From JAGVSV01 sp040766135 (GTDB taxonomy: Bacteria; Bacillota; Clostridia; Christensenellales; Aristaeellaceae), in assembly GCA_040766135.1 (NCBI GenBank), contig JAXGRA010000011.1:18416-82415 (forward strand): DNA of 64,000 nucleotides. Reading direction: 5' to 3'. A program made the translations under genes and the position numbers. The notes below the pieces were generated by a model that was given only the letters and a program-made list of their open reading frames with translations, ran no database searches and was not told the origin of the DNA. Positions 1 to 8,633 of this stretch are shown piece by piece. The first letter of the stretch is position 1; each line of letters opens with the position of its first letter.

Positions 1-1
1 C

Positions 2-583
2 TGCTATTTGCTGGTGACGGTGGAGGGCGTGACGGGCTATGTGCCCGGCGCGACGCTCAAAACCCATGAGACGCGCTACTTGCCCGAAAAGGAGGACATG
101 CCGCCCGTGGGCATCTTGGTGGACAAGTCCGATTTTTCGGTCAAGCTGTTTGCGCTGGATGAAAATGGCCAGCGCGTAGGCCTGCCGCTGGCTGCCGGCA
201 CCGCTGCGCTGGGCAAGCGCACCACGCCCACGCCCACCGGCAGGTATGTGCTGGGCCTGAAACAGCGCTGGGTGCGCTTTACGCATACGCAGGCGCCGCA
301 CGGCATTACGTACTTGCCCCGCCGGTACATCCATGGCATCCCCTGCTATGGCCGCGATGAAGCGCGCGCCGCCAGCTGGGGTGCCCGGGAGATAGGCACT
401 GCGGCCTCCGGCGGCTGCGTGCGGCTGCCGTTTGACATGGCGGCATACCTGTATTTCAATTGTCCCAGCTACACGACCGTGATGGAGGTTATCAATGGCA
501 CACCCCAAACGCGCCCTGTTGTTCCTGCTGCTCCTGCTGCTCCCGCTAACAGCCCTGAGCCAACCAGCCCCCCTGCCCCTTGA
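2..583 (+). CDS. L,D-transpeptidase (YkuD domain), 5'-truncated by the window edge
   Basis: The reading frame is open from base 2, so the start lies upstream. The first visible residues (CYLLVTVEGVTGYVPGA) look like the end of an SH3b domain. The next roughly 130 residues form a YkuD domain with its conserved histidine (IHGIP) and the active-site block SGGCVRLP. The usual motif is S-x-G-C-x-R, so the catalytic Cys and Arg are present. Such enzymes make 3-3 cross-links in peptidoglycan or attach proteins to it outside the membrane. The C-terminus is a Pro/Ala-rich tail. The last 89 bases overlap the next gene in another frame. Confidence 0.85.
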   Translation, partial: CYLLVTVEGVTGYVPGATLKTHETRYLPEKEDMPPVGILVDKSDFSVKLFALDENGQRVGLPLAAGTAALGKRTTPTPTGRYVLGLKQRWVRFTHTQAPHGITYLPRRYIHGIPCYGRDEARAASWGAREIGTAASGGCVRLPFDMAAYLYFNCPSYTTVMEVINGTPQTRPVVPAAPAAPANSPEPTSPPAP

Positions 584-1022
584 CGAAAACGACCTGGCGC
601 TGTCGGTGGCGGGCGAGAACTATGCCCTCAACACCCCGGCCCAGCCGCTGCTGGACGCGCTTCAAAAGGCCGGTGTAAAGCTTACCAAAACCGAGGCCGA
701 GAGCTGCCTGTTTGCAGGCAAAGACCGCGAGTATGCCAATGATGAACTGGTCATCGGCACGCTGCCCAAGGGCGACAAGGGCGCGGATATGATCGAAACC
801 CTGATGGTGCTGGGCGGCGATTATGTCACCCTGCGCGGCATTTCCATAGGCGATACGCTGGACGATGTGCTGAAGGCCTATGGCGAGCCCCCGCTGTGGG
901 AGCAGGACGAGATGATCTATACACTCACCGAGAATCCGTTCAGCCCCCGGCTGGTATTCGTGCTGGATGGGCAGGAGCTTGTGGTGACGACCTTTTACAT
1001 GATTTTTAACACGGTGCAATAA
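495..1022 (+). CDS. Secreted protein of unknown function
   Basis: 175 residues. The N-terminus (MAHPKRALLFLLLLLLPLT...) is a clear signal peptide, with likely cleavage after an ALS-type site. The mature part has about 150 residues, with a middle segment (ISIGDTLDDVLKAYGEPP) that resembles small secreted SmpA/OmlA-like or copper-amine-oxidase-type repeats. I cannot assign a family. GGAGG lies 6 nt before the ATG, which supports this start although it overlaps the transpeptidase gene by 89 nt. The stop overlaps the next start (TAATG), so it is probably translated with the O-acyltransferase gene and may act on the same envelope polymer. Confidence 0.75.
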   Translation: MAHPKRALLFLLLLLLPLTALSQPAPLPLDENDLALSVAGENYALNTPAQPLLDALQKAGVKLTKTEAESCLFAGKDREYANDELVIGTLPKGDKGADMIETLMVLGGDYVTLRGISIGDTLDDVLKAYGEPPLWEQDEMIYTLTENPFSPRLVFVLDGQELVVTTFYMIFNTVQ

Positions 1023-2293
1023 TGTCCTTTTCAGCGCCTGCCTATGTCAGCCTGTTTTTGCCGCTGGCGGTGACGCTGTCGGCGCTGTTGCGGCGCTCTC
1101 CCACATACAAGCCCTGGCACAGCCTGCTGGGGCTTGCGTTTTTGGGGCTGTCGGGCTGGCAGCAGCCGCTGGTGTTTTTGGCGCTGGTGGCAGGCAATGT
1201 GCTGGCAGGCCGCTTGCCCGGCCGTGCGCGCCGGGTGGCGGCGGTCATATGGAATGTGGGTGCGGTGGCGCTTTCCCGCCTGTCGCTGCCGGTAGCATTG
1301 CCGCAAGGGATTAGCTACGCGGCGTTCCAGGCGCTGTCCTGGCATCTGGACGATGAGCGTAGCGGCGCGATGGATTTCGCGTTCTATCTGCTGTTTTTCC
1401 CCAAGCAGCCCATGGGCCCGCTGGCGCGGTATCAGGAGCTGGCTGCACAAAAGCCCGATCGCGCTCATCTATGGGACGATGCGGAGCAAGGGCTGTCCCG
1501 GTTTGCATGGGGGCTGTTCAAAAAGGTACTCATCGCCGACCAACTGGCGCAGGTCACGCAGGCGGTGTACCACAGCCCGGCGGCCGACCGCAGCCCCGCG
1601 CTGGCGGCGCTGGGGCTTGCGGTGTTCCCGCTGCAGCTGTACATGGACTTTTCGGGCTATACCGACATGGCGTTGGGCGCGGCGCGTGCGGTGGGGTTTG
1701 CGCTGCCCGAAAACTTCCGCGCCCCGCTGCGCGCCGACAGCCTGCGCGATTTCTGGCGGCGCTGGCACATCACGCTGGGAGTCTGGCTGCGGGATTATGT
1801 GTACATCCCGCTGGGCGGCAGCAGGCATGGCGCATGGCGCACGGCGGTCAATACAGGGGTTGTGTATCTGTTGATGGCGCTGTGGCACGGCGCGGGCTGG
1901 GGCTTTGTGCTGTGGGGGCTGTGGAATGCGCTGATATTAACGCTGGAACGGCATGCATGGAAGCCGGAAACATGGCCGGTGGCCGTGTGCCGTCTGTATG
2001 TGCTGGCGGTCGTGGCGGTAGGCTTTGTGCCCTTTGCCGGCGCTGCCGATGTGGGTGCGGCGCTGGGGGCCTTTGCTGGTACAGGGGCGGCACCATGGGC
2101 GCTGGCGCAGCTGCGGCCCATGGTGCTGCTGGCGTTGCTGGCGGCGGTGGTCATCGTGGCGCTGGAGGGCCGGGGGCTGGCCGCCCGTTTGCCGGTGGGG
2201 GTGCGGCGCATGCTGGCGCTGGTGTTGTTGGGTGTTTCTCTGCTGGCCGTCTATGGCGCAGCGCACGTGCCCTTTTTGTATGCGGCATATTGA
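1022..2293 (+). CDS. MBOAT-family membrane O-acyltransferase (AlgI/DltB-like)
   Basis: 423 residues with many hydrophobic segments. The MBOAT signature is clear: DFWRRWHITLGVWLRDYVYI followed by PLGGSR at about residues 240-265, and the conserved histidine in LMALWHGAGWGF near residue 290. MBOAT proteins pass acyl groups, usually acetyl, across the membrane to extracellular polysaccharides or teichoic acids. The next gene encodes the AlgX/AlgJ-like partner that usually completes the transfer. The start overlaps the previous stop by one base, so the genes form one operon. The specific polymer is not identifiable. Confidence 0.93.
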   Translation: MSFSAPAYVSLFLPLAVTLSALLRRSPTYKPWHSLLGLAFLGLSGWQQPLVFLALVAGNVLAGRLPGRARRVAAVIWNVGAVALSRLSLPVALPQGISYAAFQALSWHLDDERSGAMDFAFYLLFFPKQPMGPLARYQELAAQKPDRAHLWDDAEQGLSRFAWGLFKKVLIADQLAQVTQAVYHSPAADRSPALAALGLAVFPLQLYMDFSGYTDMALGAARAVGFALPENFRAPLRADSLRDFWRRWHITLGVWLRDYVYIPLGGSRHGAWRTAVNTGVVYLLMALWHGAGWGFVLWGLWNALILTLERHAWKPETWPVAVCRLYVLAVVAVGFVPFAGAADVGAALGAFAGTGAAPWALAQLRPMVLLALLAAVVIVALEGRGLAARLPVGVRRMLALVLLGVSLLAVYGAAHVPFLYAAY

Positions 2294-2300
2294 GGTCAGA

Positions 2301-3215
2301 ATGAAAAAAGTGTTCGTATGCCTGATATTGCTGGCGCTGCTGGGCGGCTGGCTGCTGCAAGGGCCGCTGGTAACAGCCTGGGGCCATTTCAATCGCGCGC
2401 TGCACGATACCGGCCAGGCGCAGGTGGTGGCAGGGCGCAATGGCTGGCTGTACTTCCGCGAGGCGCTGGACAGCACGCTGGGTGCCCGGTGCATGAGCGA
2501 TGCCGATATGGATGCGCTGGCGCAGGCGCTGTCTGATATAAACAGTGTGCTGAAGAAACAGGGCACGGCCTTTGTGCTGCTGGTGGCACCGGATAAGGCC
2601 GTGGTATATCCGCAGCACCTGCCCTGGTACATCCACCCATATGCGCCACAGGACAGCAACCGCACGCGGCTGCTGACGCGCTTGGATGCGCAGGGCGTAA
2701 CAGCGCCCGACCTGACCCCTCTTTTGCGCGAGAACACATTGTCTACGTACCTGCCTACGGATACGCACTGGAGTGCCTACGGCGCGTGGCTGGCTGCGCG
2801 GGAGGCTTTGACAAGGGCAGGTTACACCCTGTCCGATTACACGGCTACTGATTTTACGCGCATAGAGGCTTTTCCCGGCGATCTGCACCGCATGATACTG
2901 CCCGGCGCGCCCGATGCACAAACTGATGCGTTCCCCGCACAACCCCCGGCTTATCGCGCCCTGCCGCCCATGCGCAGCGCGGACGACATGCGCATCACCA
3001 CGCGCGGTGCCCCGGATGGCCCCACGCTGTACGTGGCGCGGGATTCCTTTGGCCGCGCGCTGCTGCCCTATCTGGCCAGCGCGGCCAGCAGCACGACCTT
3101 TGTGCGCACCTATGCTCATTTTGCCGATAATGCATGCGGCTGTGACGTGGCGCTGCTGGTGGTGGCCGAGCGTAGCTTGGATACGCTGCTGCAACTGCTG
3201 ACCGAAGAAAACTGA
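2301..3215 (+). CDS. AlgX/AlgJ-like SGNH acetyltransferase partner of the MBOAT protein
   Basis: 304 residues starting MKKVFVCLILLALLGG, a signal anchor or signal peptide. The SGNH-like fold is marked by GRNGWLYF near the N-terminus, DTHWSAYGAW (the Asp-His motif of the AlgX/DHHW group) and ARDSFGRAL, which supplies the candidate nucleophilic serine. Such proteins take the acetyl group delivered by the MBOAT protein and place it on the polysaccharide outside the cell. I chose the ATG at 2301 because GAGGT lies just upstream and it begins a signal sequence. An open frame extends further upstream inside the MBOAT gene but is not needed. Confidence 0.88.
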   Translation: MKKVFVCLILLALLGGWLLQGPLVTAWGHFNRALHDTGQAQVVAGRNGWLYFREALDSTLGARCMSDADMDALAQALSDINSVLKKQGTAFVLLVAPDKAVVYPQHLPWYIHPYAPQDSNRTRLLTRLDAQGVTAPDLTPLLRENTLSTYLPTDTHWSAYGAWLAAREALTRAGYTLSDYTATDFTRIEAFPGDLHRMILPGAPDAQTDAFPAQPPAYRALPPMRSADDMRITTRGAPDGPTLYVARDSFGRALLPYLASAASSTTFVRTYAHFADNACGCDVALLVVAERSLDTLLQLLTEEN

Positions 3216-3225
3216 AGGAGGAACC

Positions 3226-3744
3226 ATGCCCTTTACCATCATCCAAGATGACATCACCCGCGTGCAGGCCGACGCCATTGTCAATGCTGCCAACACCGCG
3301 TTGCGCATGGGTGGCGGCGTATGCGGGGCCATCTTCCGTGCAGCGGGCGAGCATGCCATGCAAGCGGCCTGTGATGCGCTGGCACCCATTCAAACGGGGC
3401 AGGCCGTGGCCACGCCTGCCTTTGCTTTGCCTGCGCGCTATGTCATCCACGCGGCAGGCCCCATCTACAGCGCCTATTTCCCGCAGGAAAGCGAGCGCCT
3501 GCTGCATCAGACCTACACCAGCGCACTGACGCTGGCGCAGTCCCTAGGCTGTGAGCGCGTGACCTTCCCGCTGATATCCTCCGGCATCTATGGCTATCCC
3601 AAGGCCGAGGCGCTGGCGGTAGCGCACCGTGCCATCAAGGATTTCTTGCAGCAGCACGATATGGACGTTGTGCTGGTGGTGTTTGACCGCGAGGCCGTGG
3701 CCGTCAGCAAACAGTATATGGATACTATCCGCGACGAAAGATGA
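3226..3744 (+). CDS. Macro-domain protein (O-acetyl-ADP-ribose deacetylase type)
   Basis: 172 residues, a single macro domain. The ADP-ribose-binding landmarks are visible: DDITRVQADAIVNAANT, the GGGVCGAIF loop, the VIHAAGP strand and the SSGIYGYP phosphate loop. Relatives (YmdB and similar) bind ADP-ribose and remove O-acetyl or ADP-ribosyl groups in the cytoplasm. AGGAGG sits 6 nt before the ATG, 10 nt after the previous stop, so it is the last gene of the envelope operon. Its link to polysaccharide acetylation is unclear and may be only positional. Confidence 0.93.
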   Translation: MPFTIIQDDITRVQADAIVNAANTALRMGGGVCGAIFRAAGEHAMQAACDALAPIQTGQAVATPAFALPARYVIHAAGPIYSAYFPQESERLLHQTYTSALTLAQSLGCERVTFPLISSGIYGYPKAEALAVAHRAIKDFLQQHDMDVVLVVFDREAVAVSKQYMDTIRDER

Positions 3745-3793
3745 AAAATCTCTCTTAATTGTTACAAACTCTCAAGCACCCGCTTGGGAAGCT

Positions 3794-4909
3794 TCAAAAC
3801 GCCATCCGCATCCAGCCTTTTTCATCGGTTTCGGGCAGGCCCAGCAGCTTGCGCGCGGTTTTGACATAGTAGCGGTAAGCTTCCAGCGGCGTGCCGTTGG
3901 GAATGCGGTGATCCAGCGCGAACACCATGCCGCCCTCCTGCATCAGGGGCTGCAGCTTGTATTCCAATTCGGCGTCGATATCCGCGCGGCTTTTGCGCAG
4001 CACATGCTTGTCAATGCCGCCCTTGAAAGCGCAGGCCGTGCCGTATTTTTTGCGCAATTCTACAATGTCCATGCCGGCGGCGGGTTCGCAGGGGTAGAAC
4101 ACATTGACGCCGCAGTCAATAAAGGCGTTTATCACGGCGTTCATGTTGCCGTCGCTGTCCTGGCTGAACAGCCGGGCGCCCAGGCCGTGCGCCAAATCCC
4201 ACACCGCGCGGTAGTAGGGCTTGAGGAAGGTTTTTACTTGGCTGGGGCCCAGCAGCGGGCCGGACTTGCCCGCCATGTCCTCGTGGATGTGGATATGGTC
4301 GATGGTCACATACTTGCTGACCTCCTGGATGATCCTGGTAGACATATCGGCCAGCGTGGCTAACATGTCCTCCACCATTTCCGGCTCCTCAATAAAGGCT
4401 ACGCAGGCCTCCTCATCGCCCATCAGCTCCCGGATGGTGTCATAGCCGCCGGGCACCCACAGGCCCACCATGGCGCCCTGGGCGCGGGCCTGCGCCGCTG
4501 CACGGGCCTGGTCGGCATCCACGCGTGCAGGGGTGTAGGCGTACTGGTGCTTTAATGCCTGCCAATCCTGCATGGTTTTGACAGGCCAGTCCATGGGCAG
4601 CGCGATGGTGGCATAGCCCTTGCGCAGCTTGGTGGTGCGCCCCATGCTGTCGCGCATGATGACTTGGCCGGGTGTTTCCTCCAGCACCTTTTCTTCCAAT
4701 GGCTGGAGCCAGCCGATGTTGGTGCCGCAGCCTGTTATCATTACCTGGTCAAACCCGAAGGCTGTCATGCCGATTTCGTCTTCGGTTGCGCCCTGGGCGC
4801 GCCATTCCTCAGGCAAGCCCACCAGCGGGCCAAACAGCTCGGCAAAGAACTGACGGGGCTGTCCCTGAAACGTCATCAAATCCATGTATTGCGTGCCTGT
4901 CCAGATCAT
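3794..4909 (-). CDS. Uroporphyrinogen decarboxylase (URO-D) family protein
   Basis: 371 residues of the URO-D/MtaA superfamily TIM barrel. Visible marks are HIHEDMAGKSGPLLGPSQVK, GLGARLFSQDSDGNMN and the C-terminal LDHRIPNGTPLEAYRYYV segment. Catabolic URO-D-like proteins in anaerobes are often cobamide-linked methyltransferases or of unknown role. It is not a heme-pathway hemE, because no other tetrapyrrole gene is nearby. AAGGAGG lies before the ATG at 4909. The gene is convergent with the macro-domain gene and downstream of peroxiredoxin on the same strand, separated by a hairpin. The substrate cannot be stated. Confidence 0.85.
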   Translation of the reverse strand: MIWTGTQYMDLMTFQGQPRQFFAELFGPLVGLPEEWRAQGATEDEIGMTAFGFDQVMITGCGTNIGWLQPLEEKVLEETPGQVIMRDSMGRTTKLRKGYATIALPMDWPVKTMQDWQALKHQYAYTPARVDADQARAAAQARAQGAMVGLWVPGGYDTIRELMGDEEACVAFIEEPEMVEDMLATLADMSTRIIQEVSKYVTIDHIHIHEDMAGKSGPLLGPSQVKTFLKPYYRAVWDLAHGLGARLFSQDSDGNMNAVINAFIDCGVNVFYPCEPAAGMDIVELRKKYGTACAFKGGIDKHVLRKSRADIDAELEYKLQPLMQEGGMVFALDHRIPNGTPLEAYRYYVKTARKLLGLPETDEKGWMRMAF

Positions 4910-4969
4910 GGAGGCCTCCTTATGGGGGTGATTGAGCCCATGTTACGAGGCCGCCCCTTACAAGTCAAG

Positions 4970-4995
4970 AGCCCCCGGCAAAATACCGGGGGCTT
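4970..4995 (-). terminator. Hairpin terminator downstream of the peroxiredoxin gene
   Basis: AGCCCCCGG and CCGGGGGCT form a 9-bp GC stem around a short AAAATA-type loop. On the minus strand it follows the peroxiredoxin stop by about 20 nt. The T-tract is poor, so it may terminate weakly or protect the 3' end. Confidence 0.6.
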
Positions 4996-5012
4996 GAGTG
5001 AAATCTTGGCTA

Positions 5013-5696
5013 TTACGCTTTCTTTTCGCGGTTGAAGCACATGAACCAGTCTAAGCAATAGACGTCGTCGTCCTGGCTCTCCATGCGCTCCTTGGCGGTG
5101 CCGCAGGAACCGGCGGTGGGCACGATGGTATCATCGCCGGGGTGCCAGTTGGCGGGTGTGGCCACGTTGTCCTTGTCGGCCTTCTGCAGCGCCAGTATGA
5201 TGCGCTTGATCTCGTTAAAGTTGCGGCCGGTGGTCATCGGGTAGTACAGCATGGTGCGGATCTTGCCCTTGGGGTCGATGATAAACACCGCGCGCACGGC
5301 CTGCGTGTTGGACTGCTCGGGCTGGATCATGCCGTATTTGTTGGCAACGTCCATGCGGATGTCCTCGATGAGCGGGAACTTGACCTCGACATTCTTCATG
5401 CCGTTCCAATCCAGCTCCTGGATCTTGCGCAGCCAGGCGATGTGGGCGTACAGCGAGTCGACCGACAGGCCGACCAGCTCGGTGTTGAGCGCCTTGAACT
5501 CGTCCGCCATGGTGGCAAAGGTCATGAACTCCGTGGTGCAAACGGGGGTGAAGTCCGCCGGGTGGGAGAACAGGATGACCCATTTGCCTTTGTAGTCTTC
5601 AGGGAAATTGATAACGCCCTGGGTGGTAACGGCCTGAAACGCCGGTGCGTCGTCGCCGATCAAGGGCATGCGGTTATATGTAGTGTTGTTATCCAT
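5013..5696 (-). CDS. Peroxiredoxin (Prx6/AhpC-TSA family)
   Basis: 227 residues. The peroxidatic site is HPADFTPVCTTEF at about residues 45-57, with the P-x-x-x-T-x-x-C pattern intact. The extended C-terminal domain contains GSCGTAKER and VYCLDWFMCF, giving extra cysteines that could resolve the disulfide as in archaeal-type Prx6 enzymes. It reduces peroxides in the cytoplasm and fits oxygen defence in an anaerobe. GGAAGGT lies upstream of the ATG. It is transcribed away from the gene at 5894, so regulation would come from the shared 200-bp region. Confidence 0.95.
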   Translation of the reverse strand: MDNNTTYNRMPLIGDDAPAFQAVTTQGVINFPEDYKGKWVILFSHPADFTPVCTTEFMTFATMADEFKALNTELVGLSVDSLYAHIAWLRKIQELDWNGMKNVEVKFPLIEDIRMDVANKYGMIQPEQSNTQAVRAVFIIDPKGKIRTMLYYPMTTGRNFNEIKRIILALQKADKDNVATPANWHPGDDTIVPTAGSCGTAKERMESQDDDVYCLDWFMCFNREKKA

Positions 5697-5834
5697 TGTG
5701 ATACCTTCCTTTCTTTATCTTTGCGGTAATTGGCTACATGATATACATACCCTGTTTGGAACGGTTTTAAACACCGCGCCGTAAAATGCGCGCGCATTTC
5801 TTTGCAAAGTTCAGCCAAACCGCAACAAAATGCC

Positions 5835-5862
5835 TTCGAAATATGGATTTCTATGGTATCAT
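5835..5862 (+). promoter_or_regulatory. Possible sigma-A promoter for the gene at 5894
   Basis: TTCGAA and TATCAT are separated by 16 nt, about 30 nt ahead of the ribosome site GGGAGG of the downstream gene. The -35 box is weak. Confidence 0.35.
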
Positions 5863-5893
5863 CAACAGAGGAACACATCTGAGGGAGGTACCT

Positions 5894-7141
5894 ATGAAGG
5901 ATAGATTATATGACCTGGCGTATGCGTTCAAGGAAAGCCGGCTGTGGCAAAAGCTATGGGACAGCCAGGCGTTTGCCGTGCAGCACGATGACGGCAGCAT
6001 AGGCTACTGCTGCGTGATGGGGCGCGGCGGCATGCATGTGGCGCTGGCGGTGTATCCGGGGTTAGCGGGGCTGCATTCCCTGCAGGCCATGAGCGTAGGC
6101 GATGAAGAGACCGAGCGGGATGTCCGGGAGGTAGGCCTGCGGCAGGATTGCGTGATGCTGTCCTTTGTCAATAAAGAGCAGCTACTGCCGTATGAGCATC
6201 AGGAGGTGACGGACTACCTGGCTCGCCGCGGCAAGAAGGCGCGCGGCGCGCGCGCCTTTGCGCAGTTTGAGCGGTTTGTGCCGGGGCGTGTGCCCTGGGA
6301 TGTGCACGACACCAAGGATTTAGAGTATATGGCGCAGGCGCTGCAAGCCGCGCTGGAGGTCAGCCGGCGGCTGGAGGGCAGCACGCCGGAAGCGCTGGGG
6401 CTCTATGAGGGGATCCTTATCAAGCGGGATATCCCGCTGCTGGTGCCTAAAAACGGCGGCTATGCATGGCGCACCACCGGGCTGCCGACGTTTAAGCCGC
6501 CCACGTATCCGGGCATGGACATGCCGCAGGATGATCTGCTGTACGCGCGCCTAACGCGTGCAAAAAAGACCAAGCTTACCTGGGCGCTGCAGACGATGTT
6601 TAGCCCCAGGGCATATGAGGATGAGGAAAGCGACCGCGCCCCCACCGGCCGCCCGGTCAAGGCACCGGCTTTTCCCATGCTGCTGCTCATCGTCAGCCAT
6701 GACGACGGCATGATCCTGAACATCCTCATGTCCCCGCAGCCGGAGGATTATCCCCGCGAATTTGCCCGGCAGCTGGCCGACCTGATCCAGCAGCACGGCC
6801 GCCCCAAGGGCATGCTGGTGATGGATGACCGCACGCAGGCGCTGCTGGACAATTTTTGCAAGCGCATCCAAATCCCGCTGACGCGCTGGGAAAACATCGA
6901 CGTGCTGGAGGACGGTGTAGAGGTTTTCCTGCAGCATTTTGAGCAGGACTGGGGAGAGGATGATATAGACGCAGCTGATCCGGACATGGCGGGCGTTCTT
7001 CAGGCCTATGAGCATGCGCTGCGGTCGGAATGCACGGATATCGAACTGGCTAAAATGGTGCGCAGCCTGCCCGATGAACGCATACCCGATGTCGTCCAGG
7101 AGATCATCCGCAAGGTGGCCAGGGAGCGGGGGCTTATTTAA
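5894..7141 (+). CDS. Conserved cytoplasmic protein, DUF7309/DUF6930-like
   Basis: 415 residues with no signal peptide or membrane segment. The N-terminal 150 residues include WQKLWDSQAFAVQHDDGSIG and GRGGMHVALAVYPG. The C-terminal part has GRPKGMLVMDDRTQALLDNF followed by PLTRWENIDVLED. This arrangement resembles proteins with DUF7309 and DUF6930 domains, which have no known function. The assignment is from memory of the family pattern. I chose the ATG at 5894 because GGGAGG stands 6 nt upstream. An in-frame ATG at 5786 has no ribosome site. Confidence 0.75.
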   Translation: MKDRLYDLAYAFKESRLWQKLWDSQAFAVQHDDGSIGYCCVMGRGGMHVALAVYPGLAGLHSLQAMSVGDEETERDVREVGLRQDCVMLSFVNKEQLLPYEHQEVTDYLARRGKKARGARAFAQFERFVPGRVPWDVHDTKDLEYMAQALQAALEVSRRLEGSTPEALGLYEGILIKRDIPLLVPKNGGYAWRTTGLPTFKPPTYPGMDMPQDDLLYARLTRAKKTKLTWALQTMFSPRAYEDEESDRAPTGRPVKAPAFPMLLLIVSHDDGMILNILMSPQPEDYPREFARQLADLIQQHGRPKGMLVMDDRTQALLDNFCKRIQIPLTRWENIDVLEDGVEVFLQHFEQDWGEDDIDAADPDMAGVLQAYEHALRSECTDIELAKMVRSLPDERIPDVVQEIIRKVARERGLI

Positions 7142-7147
7142 CGCACA

Positions 7148-7176
7148 TTGCTATCTGTTGGCGGTATTGTTATAAT
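7148..7176 (+). promoter_or_regulatory. Sigma-A promoter for the MATE-rhaB-PHP operon
   Basis: TTGCTA and a perfect TATAAT are separated by 17 nt, starting 7 nt after the previous stop codon. The ribosome site AAGGAAAGGA follows. Confidence 0.75.
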
Positions 7177-7211
7177 CCGCAGTAACTTCATAAAAGGAAA
7201 GGAACTGTATT

Positions 7212-8633
7212 TTGCAACAAATTCGCAAGTGGTTCGCCCCGCGTGACATGACCAAGGGTACGCCGTGGAAGGTCATCGCGGCGTTTGCCGTGCCCATGCT
7301 GATCGGCAACTTTGCCCAGCAGCTGTACAACACCGTGGATTCCGCCGTGGTAGGCCAGTATGTGGGCGTGGAAGCCTTTGCTGCCGTCAACAGCGCCATG
7401 CCTGCCATGATGCTGTTGCTGGCGCTGTTCATGGGTATATCCACCGGGGCCGGCATCCGGGTTTCGCAGTATTTTGGCGCCAAGGATAGAGAGAACCTGT
7501 CCGTGGTCATCGGCAACTGCCTGACGCTGACCGCCCTTACATCGGCCATCATCATGGTGGTGGGCACGATCAGCATTGACCCGCTGCTGCGGCTGTTCAA
7601 CACGCCGGAGGCCATCTTTGGCATGACTTCCTCCTACCTGCACGTGGTGTTTATCGGCATTGCCGGTTCGCTGTACTACAATATCCTGTCGGGCATATTG
7701 CGCGGCCTGGGCGATTCCTTAAGCGCGCTGGGTTTCCTTCTGTTAAGCGCCGCGCTCAATGTGGTGCTGGACTTGTGGTTTGTTATCAGCTTTGGATGGG
7801 GTGTGTTTGGCGTGGCGCTGGCCACCGTCATTTCGCAGGTGGTGTCGGCGGTGCTGGCCTATATCAAGCTCACCCGTATGAAGGAAAGCTTTGAGCTGAC
7901 GCGCGATACATTCCGCCTGCGCAAGGATGTGGTGAAGGATATTATCAAACTGGGCGTGCCCGCCGGTGTTACGCAGATGATCTTCTCGCTGGCCATGATG
8001 ATGGTGCTGCGGCTGGAAAACTCCTTCGGCGTGCACTTTGTGGCGACCGCCAGCCTTGTCAAGCGCGTGGACGGCTATGCCATGATGCCCAACTTCTCCT
8101 TCGGCATGGCCATGACCACCTACATCGGCCAAAACGTGGGCGCGCGCAAGTTTGATCGCCTCAAAACGGGCGCTCGCCAGGGCACCATCATGGCGGTGCT
8201 GGTAGCCACTGTGCTGACCGGTTTGATCCTCGTGTTTGGCCGCGGCATTATGCACATTTTTACCAATGAAGAACACATCATCGACCTGGCCATGGTCATG
8301 ATGCGCATTCTGGCGCTGGGCTATATCGCCATGGCGGTGCTGCAGTGCATGGGCGGCGTGATGCGCGGCGCAGGCGATACCGTGACCCCCATGGCCATCT
8401 CCATTGCCACCTCGGTGTTTATCCGCGTAATATTGGCCTATGCGCTGGTGGAGATAAGCAAAACGCCTGAGCTGCCCAATGGGCGGCCTGAGATGATCTA
8501 TGTATCGCTGCTGATTACCTGGCTGTCAGGTGCCTTTATTAACTACCTGGCATACCGCTATGGGCGCTGGCGCAGGAAATTGCCCCAGGCAGGGGAACAT
8601 GCGCCCGAAGAACTTGTCATGGAGGGACAATAA
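7212..8633 (+). CDS. MATE-family multidrug/sodium efflux transporter
   Basis: 473 residues with about 12 hydrophobic segments in two halves. The early segment GTPWKVIAAFAVPMLIGN, then QQLYNTVDSAVVGQYVG, is typical of MATE exporters of the DinF/NorM type, and the second half repeats the pattern (ITKLGVPAGVTQM-like). It would export cationic compounds using a Na+ or H+ gradient. I chose TTG at 7212 because AAGGAAAGGA precedes it at normal spacing. ATG at 7248 is the alternative. The stop directly abuts rhaB, so the two are co-translated. The substrate is not deducible. Confidence 0.93.
   Translation: MQQIRKWFAPRDMTKGTPWKVIAAFAVPMLIGNFAQQLYNTVDSAVVGQYVGVEAFAAVNSAMPAMMLLLALFMGISTGAGIRVSQYFGAKDRENLSVVIGNCLTLTALTSAIIMVVGTISIDPLLRLFNTPEAIFGMTSSYLHVVFIGIAGSLYYNILSGILRGLGDSLSALGFLLLSAALNVVLDLWFVISFGWGVFGVALATVISQVVSAVLAYIKLTRMKESFELTRDTFRLRKDVVKDIIKLGVPAGVTQMIFSLAMMMVLRLENSFGVHFVATASLVKRVDGYAMMPNFSFGMAMTTYIGQNVGARKFDRLKTGARQGTIMAVLVATVLTGLILVFGRGIMHIFTNEEHIIDLAMVMMRILALGYIAMAVLQCMGGVMRGAGDTVTPMAISIATSVFIRVILAYALVEISKTPELPNGRPEMIYVSLLITWLSGAFINYLAYRYGRWRRKLPQAGEHAPEELVMEGQ

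Noticed and set aside
3794..4909. hemE of heme synthesis
   Set aside because: The fold fits URO-D, but there are no neighbouring tetrapyrrole genes and the sequence looks like the catabolic methyltransferase-like branch.
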